Positions 23,641-31,676 of a DNA stretch of 43,435 nucleotides are shown one piece after another. How positions within the stretch are numbered: the stretch's first letter is position 1; each line of letters opens with the position of its first letter. This DNA is from a virus, in IMG/VR virus record IMGVR_UViG_3300005288_000020, positions 132-43,566 of that record; one strand, written 5' to 3'. The position numbers and the translations under genes are program-made. The notes under the pieces were generated by a model that searched no databases, was not told the origin of the DNA, and worked only from the letters and a program-made list of their open reading frames with translations.

Positions 23641-24293
23641 TACAGGTCAGCCTCTTCAATCTGGTCGAGTTCCTCGTCGCTGAAAATCGCAGCGTCCCAT
23701 GCGGTTGAAAATTCCTCATCGGCGAAGACTTCGACCAGACCGGATACCTGACACAGACGCAACACTTCGTCGGGGTCCATACCCAGCTCTTTAGCCACAC
23801 GCTCGTCAGACCAGTTACGCTTTTTCAACTCGATCACAATGTCAGACATCGACTCGACATTGTGTTTACCGCGTGCCCGGTTGTGACGGATGGTCGACGC
23901 CACGCGGTCATTACGTTCGGTGTTCTTCGTCTGGATCGCCACGATGGGCATGAAGCCTTGCAGACGCAGCACCACACTGGTTGAACGCTTGGCAACGGTC
24001 GTGCGGTGGAACCCGTCGACCACCTCGTACATATCATCTTCACCGAGCCAGCCGACCACCGGTTGAGTGAACCCGTCGTGATCAATGGAATGTTCGAGTA
24101 ACGCCATTTCAGGTGGTGCGACACTGTTGGGGTTGTAATCGTTGGCGTACACGGAATCGGTCGGCACCCAGCGTACAAAGTCAATCGGTTCCGACTTGAA
24201 CGGGCTGTACTCGTGGATCAGTGCGCGCAACCGGTTAATTTCAGCAACGCGTTCGTCGAGCGGTAGGTCTGCGAGGTATTCAAAATCTTGCAC
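23640..24293 (-). CDS. ParB/sulfiredoxin-like nuclease-domain protein (IbrB-like)
   Basis: A 217-residue protein. I use GTG at 24291-24293: CAGGGAG lies eight bases upstream, and the earlier in-frame ATG at 24321-24323 overlaps the -10 box of its own promoter. The ParB-like domain includes VRWVPTDSVYANDYNPN (~residue 35), FTQPVVGWLGEDDMYEVVDG and the catalytic-type DGFHR motif (~residue 85), followed by a helix-turn-helix-like region (WSDERVAKELGMDPDEVLRL). It heads the Ibr-like operon. Confidence 0.78.
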   Translation of the reverse strand: MQDFEYLADLPLDERVAEINRLRALIHEYSPFKSEPIDFVRWVPTDSVYANDYNPNSVAPPEMALLEHSIDHDGFTQPVVGWLGEDDMYEVVDGFHRTTVAKRSTSVVLRLQGFMPIVAIQTKNTERNDRVASTIRHNRARGKHNVESMSDIVIELKKRNWSDERVAKELGMDPDEVLRLCQVSGLVEVFADEEFSTAWDAAIFSDEELDQIEEADL

Positions 24294-24321
24294 GGTGTAT
24301 CTCCCTGGTGTGTATGGCGTC

Positions 24322-24350
24322 ATTGTCGCTCAACGTGACGAGCCCGTCAA
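24322..24350 (-). promoter_or_regulatory. Leftward promoter with embedded dyad operator (site 4)
   Basis: Leftward TTGACG (24350-24345), 17-base spacer, GACAAT (24327-24322). Dyad TGACGAGCCCGTCA. It lies in the last codons and just past the stop of the DNA polymerase gene, so the Ibr-like operon has its own control. Confidence 0.73.
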
Positions 24351-26474
24351 CAACGGGTTGACTAGCTTTTCAGCCTCGACGATGTACCACTCGTAATTCA
24401 GATCCGACCAGTCGAAGTGACGCGCATCGGCACACTCTGTGACGAGCCAGTCCTTGCATATACCCGTCTCTCGCGTTTCATGCTTGCTGCGATTGCCCGT
24501 GTGGATTCGTGCGTCCCATGGCGTCCCAGCGCTGTCGAGGTCACCGGGTTGACCCGCGATCTCACGCATCACGGCGTTGAAATTCGAGTCGGTCAACTTC
24601 GCTTTACGCTTCCACGTCCCAGGCTCGTCTGTCGGTGGTGCGACCTTCACGAGTGTTCCACCGTTGCGGCTGACGAAATAACGGGTTGTCCCCTGCAACT
24701 GTTGATCGATACCCCAGTCCTTGAAACGCAGGTGAAGCGAGTTCGACCTTGGCACCTTGGCGCGACACATGAAGTCGAACGGGTCACGGTGATTGGTGAT
24801 GAACTCACGTACTGATTCGCCGCGCACCAACGCCGCTTCAGCCGCCCGGGCCACTACTTGTGCCGACGGGTCTTGGTGCCACAGGGTGTTGTACTCGTAT
24901 GCACCTTTGCGCTTGAGCTTACCGCCCTCGTATTCAGCTATGTACGAGTTCACGTCGCGGATGATCATGCGGCTATACAGTGCGTATTCGAGGTTCAGTT
25001 GCGTCACACCCTCCCACCACTTGCACACACTGTAGAAATGCGCCTCGAACGACCGTGGGATGCGCACGGTGAGGCCGTCAGTGTTGCACTGAATCATCGT
25101 CATGTTCGGGATCTTGACGAGCTGTTCAGCGAGCATACATAGCGACAATTGACCGTTGATCGTGGTCGCCATCGTGTAATACGGATCGAACAGGCAACTG
25201 AATTTATTGTTCGAATTACCGTATGACGCGTTCAGCGATTCCTTGAGTGCAGCGTTTTCGGGTGTACCCTTTGCGAAGGTTGCCCGTTGCAGGAATACCC
25301 CGTTGTAACTATCGCAGTACGCTTCACCCAGGTGCGCGGGGTACAGACGATTGACGATTGCCATTTTCGGGTAGAACGACGTCACATCGGCGTCGATGAT
25401 CATGTATTCGTCGTCAGACCTCACGATCTGTGAAACGATAGACCCGTGGATTCCCCCGAGACCGAATACATAATCGAACCCGTCGATGGTCGCCTCGATG
25501 TTGGCGAATGCACCTTTCGTCTTGACCTCTTCACCCATGTCGGTTCGACGTAGTGTTTTCGCTTTGAACTGTTCAACGACTTGAATGAATTCGGGACGTT
25601 CGAACTTGACATACGGGAAAATCACGTCGCCGAGGTTGATACTGTCGCGGTACGTTTGGCGGGGGTGCTTGCCGCCCGGACCACGGTCGAAGCACACGAT
25701 GCCGGACGCTTCCATCTCCTTGGTGAGAATCGTCGCGCCGATCTTGGTGTTGCTCATGTTCATCATGCGAGTTTCGTAACGCTTCGACAGCGCCTCACGC
25801 AGATGCACCTCGGGAAGAATCCGAACGTAGAATTTCAGGGTTTCGCGAACGTCGTGTTTGTTGTACGTGATCAACTCGTCGATCTGGTCGTCGCGTAGTG
25901 GAATGCCGACGGGGAACGGTAGGTCGATCACGTTGCGCGAGCGCATGACGATCTCAAGCGCCTTGAGGCTGGTACGCTTGTTGTTGTTATCGAAGTGGCA
26001 GATCTTCATCGGGTCGAGTTGTTCGAAGACGTGGTCGCTTTCCCGAATCGTCATACCGAACCGGTCGGCATCGCTCGCCTTGAGGATTTTCATCGCGTGG
26101 GCGTATATCTGCCCCCCTGTGGCGTTAGGGTTCGCGACGAGCCAATGAATGATCGGATAGTCAAACCCCAGGTTGTTGTACCCGATACCACGTGCTTTGC
26201 TTCGACCCAGTCCGAGTACGAATTCGATCAGCTCGGCGACTTGATTGCGACGGTCGGAAATCTCGAACACGACCTCAAGCCCGGTCGCTGCGTGGATAAA
26301 CGATGCTGTGATTACATTGGGGTAAGTTTCCAAATCCCAGCCCCAATCGCGTGGATCGAGCGGTGCAGCAACGCTGAACGCTTCAGGTGTGCCACAGTGG
26401 GGGCATTTGTCGAGGTCGGCGGGGTATGTTTTGCCGCAGCCATTGATAGGCTCGCAGCGGCTCAGTAATCGCAT
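24330..26474 (-). CDS. Family B DNA polymerase with proofreading exonuclease
   Basis: A 714-residue replicative polymerase. An N-terminal zinc-ribbon (CEPINGCG ... CPHC) precedes the exonuclease: ExoI WDLETYPN (~residue 47), ExoII GYNNLGFDYP, ExoIII YNKHDVRET. Polymerase motif A is DADVTSFYPKM, motif B KESLNASYGN, motif C QCNTDGL, which has Asn where most enzymes have Asp before TD. A C-terminal module from ~residue 650, GTPWDARIHTGN, is shared with the protein at 29914-30933. No protein-priming TPR insertions were recognised. It follows a terminator, so its transcript likely starts nearby or reads through. Confidence 0.88.
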   Translation of the reverse strand: MRLLSRCEPINGCGKTYPADLDKCPHCGTPEAFSVAAPLDPRDWGWDLETYPNVITASFIHAATGLEVVFEISDRRNQVAELIEFVLGLGRSKARGIGYNNLGFDYPIIHWLVANPNATGGQIYAHAMKILKASDADRFGMTIRESDHVFEQLDPMKICHFDNNNKRTSLKALEIVMRSRNVIDLPFPVGIPLRDDQIDELITYNKHDVRETLKFYVRILPEVHLREALSKRYETRMMNMSNTKIGATILTKEMEASGIVCFDRGPGGKHPRQTYRDSINLGDVIFPYVKFERPEFIQVVEQFKAKTLRRTDMGEEVKTKGAFANIEATIDGFDYVFGLGGIHGSIVSQIVRSDDEYMIIDADVTSFYPKMAIVNRLYPAHLGEAYCDSYNGVFLQRATFAKGTPENAALKESLNASYGNSNNKFSCLFDPYYTMATTINGQLSLCMLAEQLVKIPNMTMIQCNTDGLTVRIPRSFEAHFYSVCKWWEGVTQLNLEYALYSRMIIRDVNSYIAEYEGGKLKRKGAYEYNTLWHQDPSAQVVARAAEAALVRGESVREFITNHRDPFDFMCRAKVPRSNSLHLRFKDWGIDQQLQGTTRYFVSRNGGTLVKVAPPTDEPGTWKRKAKLTDSNFNAVMREIAGQPGDLDSAGTPWDARIHTGNRSKHETRETGICKDWLVTECADARHFDWSDLNYEWYIVEAEKLVNPLLTGSSR

Positions 26475-26491
26475 GTCGTTCTCCCTGTGTG

Positions 26492-26516
26492 AAAAAGCCC
26501 GGTCTGTGCCGGGCTT
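26492..26516 (-). terminator. Leftward Rho-independent terminator before the polymerase gene
   Basis: On the minus strand AAGCCCGG-N6-CCGGGCTT with TTTTTC following. It ends the transcript of the small gene at 26537-26749 and its upstream partners, 18 bases before the polymerase start. Confidence 0.82.
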
Positions 26517-26536
26517 CGCGTATTGTGACAGATTGG

Positions 26537-26749
26537 TCAGTCCAGCGCACGCAACGAATGTCGGGGATGCGTGAACGACGGGTAATCACCGGTGGAATTG
26601 AACGTGACGCTGACATGCTCGATGCCGGTGTGACGTGAATCATCGCTCGCCAATCCGTAATCACACTTGCGAAACTCGTACACGATCACACCGCGTTTTG
26701 CCATCGGCTCAATCTTGGACTCTTCGAGAATCTCGTATCGTCTGACCAT
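26537..26749 (-). CDS. Hypothetical 70-residue protein
   Basis: Starts MVRRYEILEESKIEPMAKRG; a likely small beta fold (GVIVYEFRKCDYGL, HVSVTFNSTGDYPSF). Start overlaps the exonuclease stop (TAATG). Small replication-associated protein of unknown role. Confidence 0.65.
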   Translation of the reverse strand: MVRRYEILEESKIEPMAKRGVIVYEFRKCDYGLASDDSRHTGIEHVSVTFNSTGDYPSFTHPRHSLRALD

Positions 26750-27276
26750 TACAACGTCACCCCGTAAGTTTTACAGATGTCGATCAGATGCACCGCCTGA
26801 CTCTCGGCGTCATCGACCGCGTTGTGGTGTGTACCGGTCCGGACGAGCTTGACCGACGGATACAACGATTTGATCGTGCGATAGCAGCGGTCGTGCCAGA
26901 ATTTCCAGGGTTGATCGATACCGGTAAGACGATACGCGTTCGACATGATCACGTTGTCGAATGTCGCGCCGTTGCCCCACATACCGGACACTTGGTTTTC
27001 CATACAGAACCACGAGAACAGTCGCAACGCTTCTTCCAGCGGGTCGGCTGACTCGTTACCCTTGAACGCTGCACGGGCCTGTTCGGACTGTTGCAACCAC
27101 CACAGCACCGTCGAGGTGTCCATCACGAGTCCGGCTTTCACGGATGATTCGAGGCTGCATTGCGCGTAAAACTTGGCGTGTACACCGTTGAGATCGAAAG
27201 CCACGGCGCCGATGGCGATGATTGCCGCCTGCGAGCCGTTACCCATTGTCTCGATGTCGAGCATGATATGAGACAT
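26749..27276 (-). CDS. DEDDh 3'-5' exonuclease (Rv2179c/ExoVIII-like)
   Basis: A 175-residue exonuclease with ExoI MLDIETMGNG (residues 5-14), ExoII GNGATFDNVIMSNA (~residue 100) and ExoIII HNAVDDAESQAVHL (~residue 152), giving the D-E-D-D residues and catalytic His. It could trim RNA or DNA 3' ends during replication or host DNA breakdown. TGATG overlap with the gene upstream. Confidence 0.85.
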   Translation of the reverse strand: MSHIMLDIETMGNGSQAAIIAIGAVAFDLNGVHAKFYAQCSLESSVKAGLVMDTSTVLWWLQQSEQARAAFKGNESADPLEEALRLFSWFCMENQVSGMWGNGATFDNVIMSNAYRLTGIDQPWKFWHDRCYRTIKSLYPSVKLVRTGTHHNAVDDAESQAVHLIDICKTYGVTL

Positions 27277-27467
27277 CAGACTACCCCCATCGTGTTGATT
27301 TTCCGGAACATGATGGTACTAGCTGGATCGGTATGAACCGTTTCCAGGATATTGTTTTGATCATCCCAGTAGTGGAGTACGACCTTTTCATCGGAAACCA
27401 ACCCGACGGTAAGGCGAGGACTACCACTTTTTAACTCGACCACATCGCCGCTTTCGAACTTTTCCAT
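27276..27467 (-). CDS. YodC-like small protein (DUF2158)
   Basis: A 63-residue protein, MEKFESGDVVELKSGSPRLT..., with the pattern F..GDVV.LKSGSP.(M/L)TV of DUF2158/YodC proteins, an SH3-like barrel. The usual C-terminal Trp is displaced to HYWDDQNN. Role unknown; commonly found in phages near replication genes. Confidence 0.75.
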   Translation of the reverse strand: MEKFESGDVVELKSGSPRLTVGLVSDEKVVLHYWDDQNNILETVHTDPASTIMFRKINTMGVV

Positions 27468-27490
27468 ACGTGTTACTCCCTGACTGAGTG

Positions 27491-27511
27491 AAAGGCCCGT
27501 GTGACCGGGCC
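27491..27511 (-). terminator. Weak leftward terminator
   Basis: Minus-strand stem GGCCCG/CGGGCC with a six-base loop, followed only by TTT. Located between the ssDNA-binding-like gene and the YodC-like gene; likely partial termination. Confidence 0.45.
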
Positions 27512-27521
27512 AGTCGGATGG

Positions 27522-28346
27522 TTACGCGACGAGTTTGCAGTGCGAGGTTACCAACGCTTCGTTCCAACCCGGCATCGCGAGCCATTCAGCTTTGGTCAAC
27601 ACGTTGCCGTTGTACTCGTACTTCTCGACGACAGGCGGTGGGGTTACCAGATCGTGAGCTGGTGGCGGCGGTGTAACAGCAGCGGCAACGACAGGTGGTG
27701 GGGTGTGCGTCACTGGCGGCTTGGCTGCGACCGGTGCACCTTCCTGGCTCGTACCACCGTTGACGACCACGCCGCCCTGGATACCAGCGAACTCGACGTC
27801 GGCGTTAAACGCGCCTTCGCTGATGATCTCGATACCCGCCTCGGCGAACATCAGGCCTTCGATGTTCTGGTACATCCCGGCGTTGGTTTTCACGGTTGTT
27901 GCACCGTTGAACTTGGTCGATGCGACGACCCAGAACCAGTCACCTTTTTTCACGGCGGATTTATTCAGGATCGGTTGCTTGTTACCGTCGATCAGCGTGA
28001 CTGGGCCCATCGCCTTGTAGCGTGTGAACTTGATCAACCAGTGACCGGCTGGACGCGACTCGGTGCCGAGTTTGGTCGGATCTTCTGGAGCGTCACAGTC
28101 TTCGATTTTCCAGTTGAAGCCAGCTTGACCGCAGAGCGCGGCGGTGCACTTCGAATCACCCGCTGCCTCGTTGTACATAGTGGACCAGATCGCATCCCAG
28201 GTTGGACCCTTCGGCACTGCGAAACCCATGAACCAGTGATGCTTACCTTCGTCCGGCTGAGGTTTACCCTCGTGGTCGGTGACCTTCAGTTCGAACGGGG
28301 AGCCCATAACCAGACGTGCTTTGAACGGGGTGTACTTGGTAGTCAT
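27522..28346 (-). CDS. Single-stranded DNA-binding protein (DUF2815/Enc34-like)
   Basis: A 274-residue protein. The second of two nearby ATGs (28346) has better spacing from AAGGG; the first (28352) overlaps the upstream stop. The N-terminal ~185 residues (FKARLVMGSPFELKV, then HWFMGFAVPKGPTWDAIW and WLIKFTRYKAMGP) resemble DUF2815 OB-fold ssDNA-binding proteins. A Pro/Val-rich linker (~195-235) and a conserved-looking tail (YNGNVLTKAEWLAMPGWNEA) follow. An internal promoter (site 5) lies ~85 bases upstream, allowing higher expression than the nuclease gene before it. Confidence 0.72.
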   Translation of the reverse strand: MTTKYTPFKARLVMGSPFELKVTDHEGKPQPDEGKHHWFMGFAVPKGPTWDAIWSTMYNEAAGDSKCTAALCGQAGFNWKIEDCDAPEDPTKLGTESRPAGHWLIKFTRYKAMGPVTLIDGNKQPILNKSAVKKGDWFWVVASTKFNGATTVKTNAGMYQNIEGLMFAEAGIEIISEGAFNADVEFAGIQGGVVVNGGTSQEGAPVAAKPPVTHTPPPVVAAAVTPPPPAHDLVTPPPVVEKYEYNGNVLTKAEWLAMPGWNEALVTSHCKLVA

Positions 28347-28351
28347 GCTCA

Positions 28352-29512
28352 TTACCCTTGTGTGTTGAATATCTGACGGATCTTGGCGCCGTCGACCTCG
28401 ACCAGCTTCAGTGCGGTCATTGGTGTCTCACTGTATTCAGCTATGACGGATTCGTCAATACCTTTTTTACGAACTTGTGCCGGTGTATCCATCTCGACAG
28501 GTTTACGAATGTCCACGCCCAGCAGATCACCCATCATGATCACCTCGGCGTGTGGTACGTCTTTCTTCCAACGCTCACGGCCCTTGCCGCGCTCAGTGCT
28601 GAAATACGACACGAGCCCCCCATTACTCAGCTCGTGAATCGCTTGTTCCTCCAGGCCGCTGAGACGGTACTCGATGGCCTTTTGCGCACGACGTAACAGC
28701 TTCAAGTCCACACCGAGGTTGTGCCCCGTCAGCGTGTGGGTTTGAAGCTTACCGGCGAAGTCGATACCATCGTAAGCAACACGACTCAGCGTGTCGCAGT
28801 TCGCCCGGGCGGAACAGTTTTTACACTGTGGTCCCACGGTGCAGGGAGGCGACTCACCCGTCACGACTGGTAATGCTTCGTGCAAGATACGCCAGTAATG
28901 CGCCACGTCTTTGGCGGTGACGAACCATTTACGGATCGGACCGTCACGATGGAATCCACGGGGTTGCACGACACGCAGATCGAGCTTGACGGCGTCTTGT
29001 ACGTAACCCGGGAGGTTCAACCCCTGGATCACACCGAACGCGCCGATCAACAGTTGCCAGTTCTCGAACGGTTCAACCAGTGAATGACCGAATTTTGCAT
29101 CCCACACGACCAGCGTGTTTACCGATGCCTCGTAAACCCACGCGTCGGGGATGCAATACCACCCGGGTAACCAACGGCTGAGATCGACACGCTGCTCAAC
29201 CTTGAGTTCCTTCGACACGAAGTTGAAGTCGCAGAACTTTGCTACGTCATTGACGTATTCGTATGCCGCGTCGAACAGTTCCTGGGTGATCACGATGCCG
29301 TCTTTGCTGAGGCTCCCGACGATGCCGGTAAAGTCCAGAACGCCACCCTTGCGCCAGCGTTCGAGCATCAGTTGAGACGCCTCATGACAAGCGCGACCTT
29401 CGAGTCGTGACTCAGATGGTTCAGACGGTACGCCAGGGTGTGCGGCTCGGGCTTGCGCGCTGCCGAGACACCTCATCCAGTCGTTACTGTCGTGTACGAG
29501 TGGGAGGATCAT
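28352..29512 (-). CDS. DUF2800 PD-(D/E)XK (Cas4/RecB-like) nuclease
   Basis: A 386-residue protein. LEGRACHEASQLMLERWRKG near residue 37 gives the first helix motif; IPDAWVYEASVNTLVVWDAK (~residue 122) provides D and the DxK-like pair of the nuclease core; CTVGPQCKNCSARANCDTL (~residue 225) is a Cys cluster likely to hold iron-sulfur, as in Cas4/AddB-type nucleases. It probably processes DNA ends in recombination or replication. Coupled to its neighbours by ATGA and TAATG overlaps. Confidence 0.82.
   Translation of the reverse strand: MILPLVHDSNDWMRCLGSAQARAAHPGVPSEPSESRLEGRACHEASQLMLERWRKGGVLDFTGIVGSLSKDGIVITQELFDAAYEYVNDVAKFCDFNFVSKELKVEQRVDLSRWLPGWYCIPDAWVYEASVNTLVVWDAKFGHSLVEPFENWQLLIGAFGVIQGLNLPGYVQDAVKLDLRVVQPRGFHRDGPIRKWFVTAKDVAHYWRILHEALPVVTGESPPCTVGPQCKNCSARANCDTLSRVAYDGIDFAGKLQTHTLTGHNLGVDLKLLRRAQKAIEYRLSGLEEQAIHELSNGGLVSYFSTERGKGRERWKKDVPHAEVIMMGDLLGVDIRKPVEMDTPAQVRKKGIDESVIAEYSETPMTALKLVEVDGAKIRQIFNTQG
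28430..28458 (-). promoter_or_regulatory. Internal leftward promoter with dyad operator (site 5)
   Basis: Leftward TTGACG (28458-28453), 17-base spacer, TACAGT (28435-28430), with dyad TGACGGATTCGTCA. It is inside the last ~30 codons of the DUF2800 gene and drives the ssDNA-binding-like gene. Confidence 0.6.
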
Positions 29513-29907
29513 GGTTGCACCTGTTCGACGTATTTATAGACGGCGTAGTTCAGCACACGCTGACCCTCGTGACTGGTGATGCTGCTCTGGCTACCGAGAT
29601 ACGCGTCGATGGTCCAACCTTCTTCAGCTTGAGTAGTCACGAGCCATTCACGAAGAGTCGATTGATCGTAGGTGTCGAGTGGGCAAACAACACGGCGAGG
29701 TTCGCGAACTCGTAATTTCCCGACATGCTCCAAACCTCGAACTTCACCGGTGATCCTCACGTGCGACAAACCGGTGATTAAGTTTGCGTAGTCAATCATT
29801 GACATCGACATGTCGACGAACTGGATATTCGATGCGTCATCCGTCAATGTGACGGTGATCGTGTCGTTACTGCATCGGGAAATACTGATTCGTGCATTGA
29901 TGTGCAT
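29509..29907 (-). CDS. Hypothetical 132-residue protein
   Basis: Starts MHINARISISRCSNDTITVT; beta strands in the first half and helices later (STLREWLVTTQAEEGWTIDA). Overlaps the DUF2800 start by four bases and follows the coiled, Pro-rich protein by six bases. Family not recognised; likely part of the replication/recombination operon. Confidence 0.7.
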   Translation of the reverse strand: MHINARISISRCSNDTITVTLTDDASNIQFVDMSMSMIDYANLITGLSHVRITGEVRGLEHVGKLRVREPRRVVCPLDTYDQSTLREWLVTTQAEEGWTIDAYLGSQSSITSHEGQRVLNYAVYKYVEQVQP

Positions 29908-29913
29908 AATCCG

Positions 29914-30933
29914 TTACTCCCCGAAAGCGGCTTGGAATTGCACCAGAACTTGTGGAATCAGATCCGCACGCTGACCCAGTTGTTGCAGGGTGGTCAGACC
30001 GTTCGCCGCCAGGATCTCGTTAACCTTGACCACCATCGCAGGTTTCGCCGCTTCGTCTTTCGGGGTGCGACTGGTGAGCCAGGACATCAACTGTGCAAAC
30101 GTTTCGATTGCTGGCTTGTCGACAGTGATCGGCGGCGCCACAGCGGTAACCGGTGGGACGACTACAGGTGGTGCGATGGTTACTGGGGGTGCTACGGCAT
30201 TGAGCGCTGCGACTGCATCACCCACGGTTGCTGTCGGTGGTGGAACACTGCCCTCAACTTCAGTGTAAGAACCCACACCTACGACCACTGTTGGCTCGAC
30301 GACACCCTCAATAATATCTACGAACGCATCGACTTCAGCGTCGGTTAATACCTGCGCTTCCTCAGCCGCCGCATCAGCTACAGCACCGGGCGAGACGGGA
30401 ATCGCCATCAGGTCGGTCAGCTCAGCGGTCACACGGGCCAATGTGGCGTCCCAGTCGGCTTCCTCTATACCTTTAGGACGACGACGCACACGCCACGACC
30501 CGTCGGTGTTGCGCTCACGGCTGCCAGCGTGGATACGCGCGTCCCACGGTAGACCGTTAGTGTCGAGGTTCGTGTCGGTCACGGCGGCGATATTCAGGTC
30601 GCGCTCCTCTTTATCGCTGAGGAACAGTGTGTTGACCGTGACAGGTGGTGTGACGACCACGGGGTCGCCCACCGTTACAGTCACCGGATGTACATCTTCA
30701 ACCTTCACGCCGGTACGCTCGATCAGATCGGCGAGCGCTTCAACAGCCGACGTGGCGTTGGCGGTATCGACGTTGAGGGTTACGGACATTTCGCCGATGG
30801 TGCTGGTTTGACTTGCCGAGGTGTGAACCTCGACCGGTGCTTTATAGCCACGTTCGGCGGCGATCCGCTGAAGCGCTACGGCGATATGGTGCATTTCCAT
30901 GCTGTCAGTGTTGTCATTAATCGTGATGATCAT
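29914..30933 (-). CDS. Hypothetical 339-residue protein with LPWDARIH module
   Basis: First gene of the leftward replication operon. Residues 1-100 look like a compact alpha/beta region. At residue 127 it has GLPWDARIHAGSRERN followed by SWRVRRRPKG, a module often seen in phage replication/recombination proteins and also present at the C-terminus of the polymerase here. A Pro/Val-rich linker (~225-270) leads to a C-terminal helical domain (FAQLMSWLTSRTPKDEAAKP). It may be an adaptor bringing proteins to the fork; this is inference. Confidence 0.72.
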   Translation of the reverse strand: MIITINDNTDSMEMHHIAVALQRIAAERGYKAPVEVHTSASQTSTIGEMSVTLNVDTANATSAVEALADLIERTGVKVEDVHPVTVTVGDPVVVTPPVTVNTLFLSDKEERDLNIAAVTDTNLDTNGLPWDARIHAGSRERNTDGSWRVRRRPKGIEEADWDATLARVTAELTDLMAIPVSPGAVADAAAEEAQVLTDAEVDAFVDIIEGVVEPTVVVGVGSYTEVEGSVPPPTATVGDAVAALNAVAPPVTIAPPVVVPPVTAVAPPITVDKPAIETFAQLMSWLTSRTPKDEAAKPAMVVKVNEILAANGLTTLQQLGQRADLIPQVLVQFQAAFGE

Positions 30934-30974
30934 TCAATCGTTTCCTGTGTTGGGTTGATGTTGCAACTGGGGCA

Positions 30975-31003
30975 ATCCTATGCGAGTATGACGACGTCGT
31001 CAA
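30975..31003 (-). promoter_or_regulatory. Leftward promoter with dyad operator (site 6), between divergent operons
   Basis: Leftward TTGACG (31003-30998), 17-base spacer, TAGGAT (30980-30975). Dyad TGACGACGTCGTCA is perfect. It drives the leftward replication operon; the operator also sits 20 bases upstream of the rightward gene at 31022, so it could control both. Confidence 0.78.
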
Positions 31004-31021
31004 CACATCAGGGGAATAAAA

Positions 31022-31258
31022 ATGGGAATGCGTGAAGAAATTATCGAGTACATGAATAACGAAAAACTGTCGTGTCGCGGATGGTTCCATACGTGGCGGT
31101 TCAGGTTTCACATACCTTACGAAACCAAACAGATCCGACGCGAACTTGAGAAAATGGAACGCGAAGGTATCGTCACGTCGGATCATGACCAGTCGAATAA
31201 CACCGGTTGGGCACTCGTCAAAACTATTAACACGATCATCGTTTCGGAGGGTGTATGA
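31022..31258 (+). CDS. Small winged-helix-like protein
   Basis: A 78-residue protein (a second ATG two codons in is possible). MREEIIEYMNNEKLSCRGWF, then IPYETKQIRRELEKMEREGI and VTSDHD match a winged helix with recognition helix and wing. As first gene of the rightward early region next to a divergent operator, it may be a regulator. Four-base overlap with the next gene. Confidence 0.68.
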   Translation: MGMREEIIEYMNNEKLSCRGWFHTWRFRFHIPYETKQIRRELEKMEREGIVTSDHDQSNNTGWALVKTINTIIVSEGV

Positions 31259-31431
31259 CAACACTTACCGTCCAATACACCGGCTCACGCGCCACACCCT
31301 GGACGACCGTACTGGAACGCCTGATGGGTGAGTTGTCCGGCGGGTATAACTTCGGGACACCACGTGTCGTTTCTCGCGACGAGGACAGCGTCACCGTCAC
31401 AGTCGATGCGGTTAAGCGGGGTGATGTATGA
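31255..31431 (+). CDS. Hypothetical 58-residue protein
   Basis: Starts MTTLTVQYTGSRATPWTTVL and ends with VTVTVDAVKRGDV. Strand-helix-strand layout. ATGA overlaps at both ends support it. Unknown function. Confidence 0.65.
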   Translation: MTTLTVQYTGSRATPWTTVLERLMGELSGGYNFGTPRVVSRDEDSVTVTVDAVKRGDV

Positions 31432-31676
31432 CGTTTATCGTAACGGATCGCTTTGCGGTCGCTCTTCTGACTTATCAGATGAAGAAATTTCAACAAGGTC
31501 TCGATGCTGATCAGCTCGAATGGATGCTCCCGGCACTTGAGTCAGTTCGTCAACGTCTCAGCGCTCACGAAATTGATGACGGTGAAAACTGTCGGGGACT
31601 GGGTGTTGATCATCGGTGGCAGACACAGCCGAGCGGTCGAGTGTTCTGCACCAAATGCGGGGAAGAGCGCAAATGA
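31428..31676 (+). CDS. Hypothetical protein with C-terminal zinc-finger-like end
   Basis: An 82-residue protein: helical N-terminus (FAVALLTYQMKKFQQGLDAD) and C-terminal HRWQTQPSGRVFCTKCGEE with one CxxC pair and a nearby His/Cys. ATGA overlap with the helicase gene, so expression is coupled. Function unknown. Confidence 0.68.
   Translation: MTFIVTDRFAVALLTYQMKKFQQGLDADQLEWMLPALESVRQRLSAHEIDDGENCRGLGVDHRWQTQPSGRVFCTKCGEERK

Noticed and set aside
27501-28376. 291-codon open frame on the plus strand opposite the ssDNA-binding-like gene
   Set aside because: Shadow of a biased gene; composition (many Arg, Trp, Cys, His) and lack of start signals are not those of a phage protein.
29840-29870. 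TTGACG-like sequence near CCGTCA inside the gene 29509-29907
   Set aside because: The half-sites are in the wrong order and spacing for the operator, and no -10 box follows at 17 bases.
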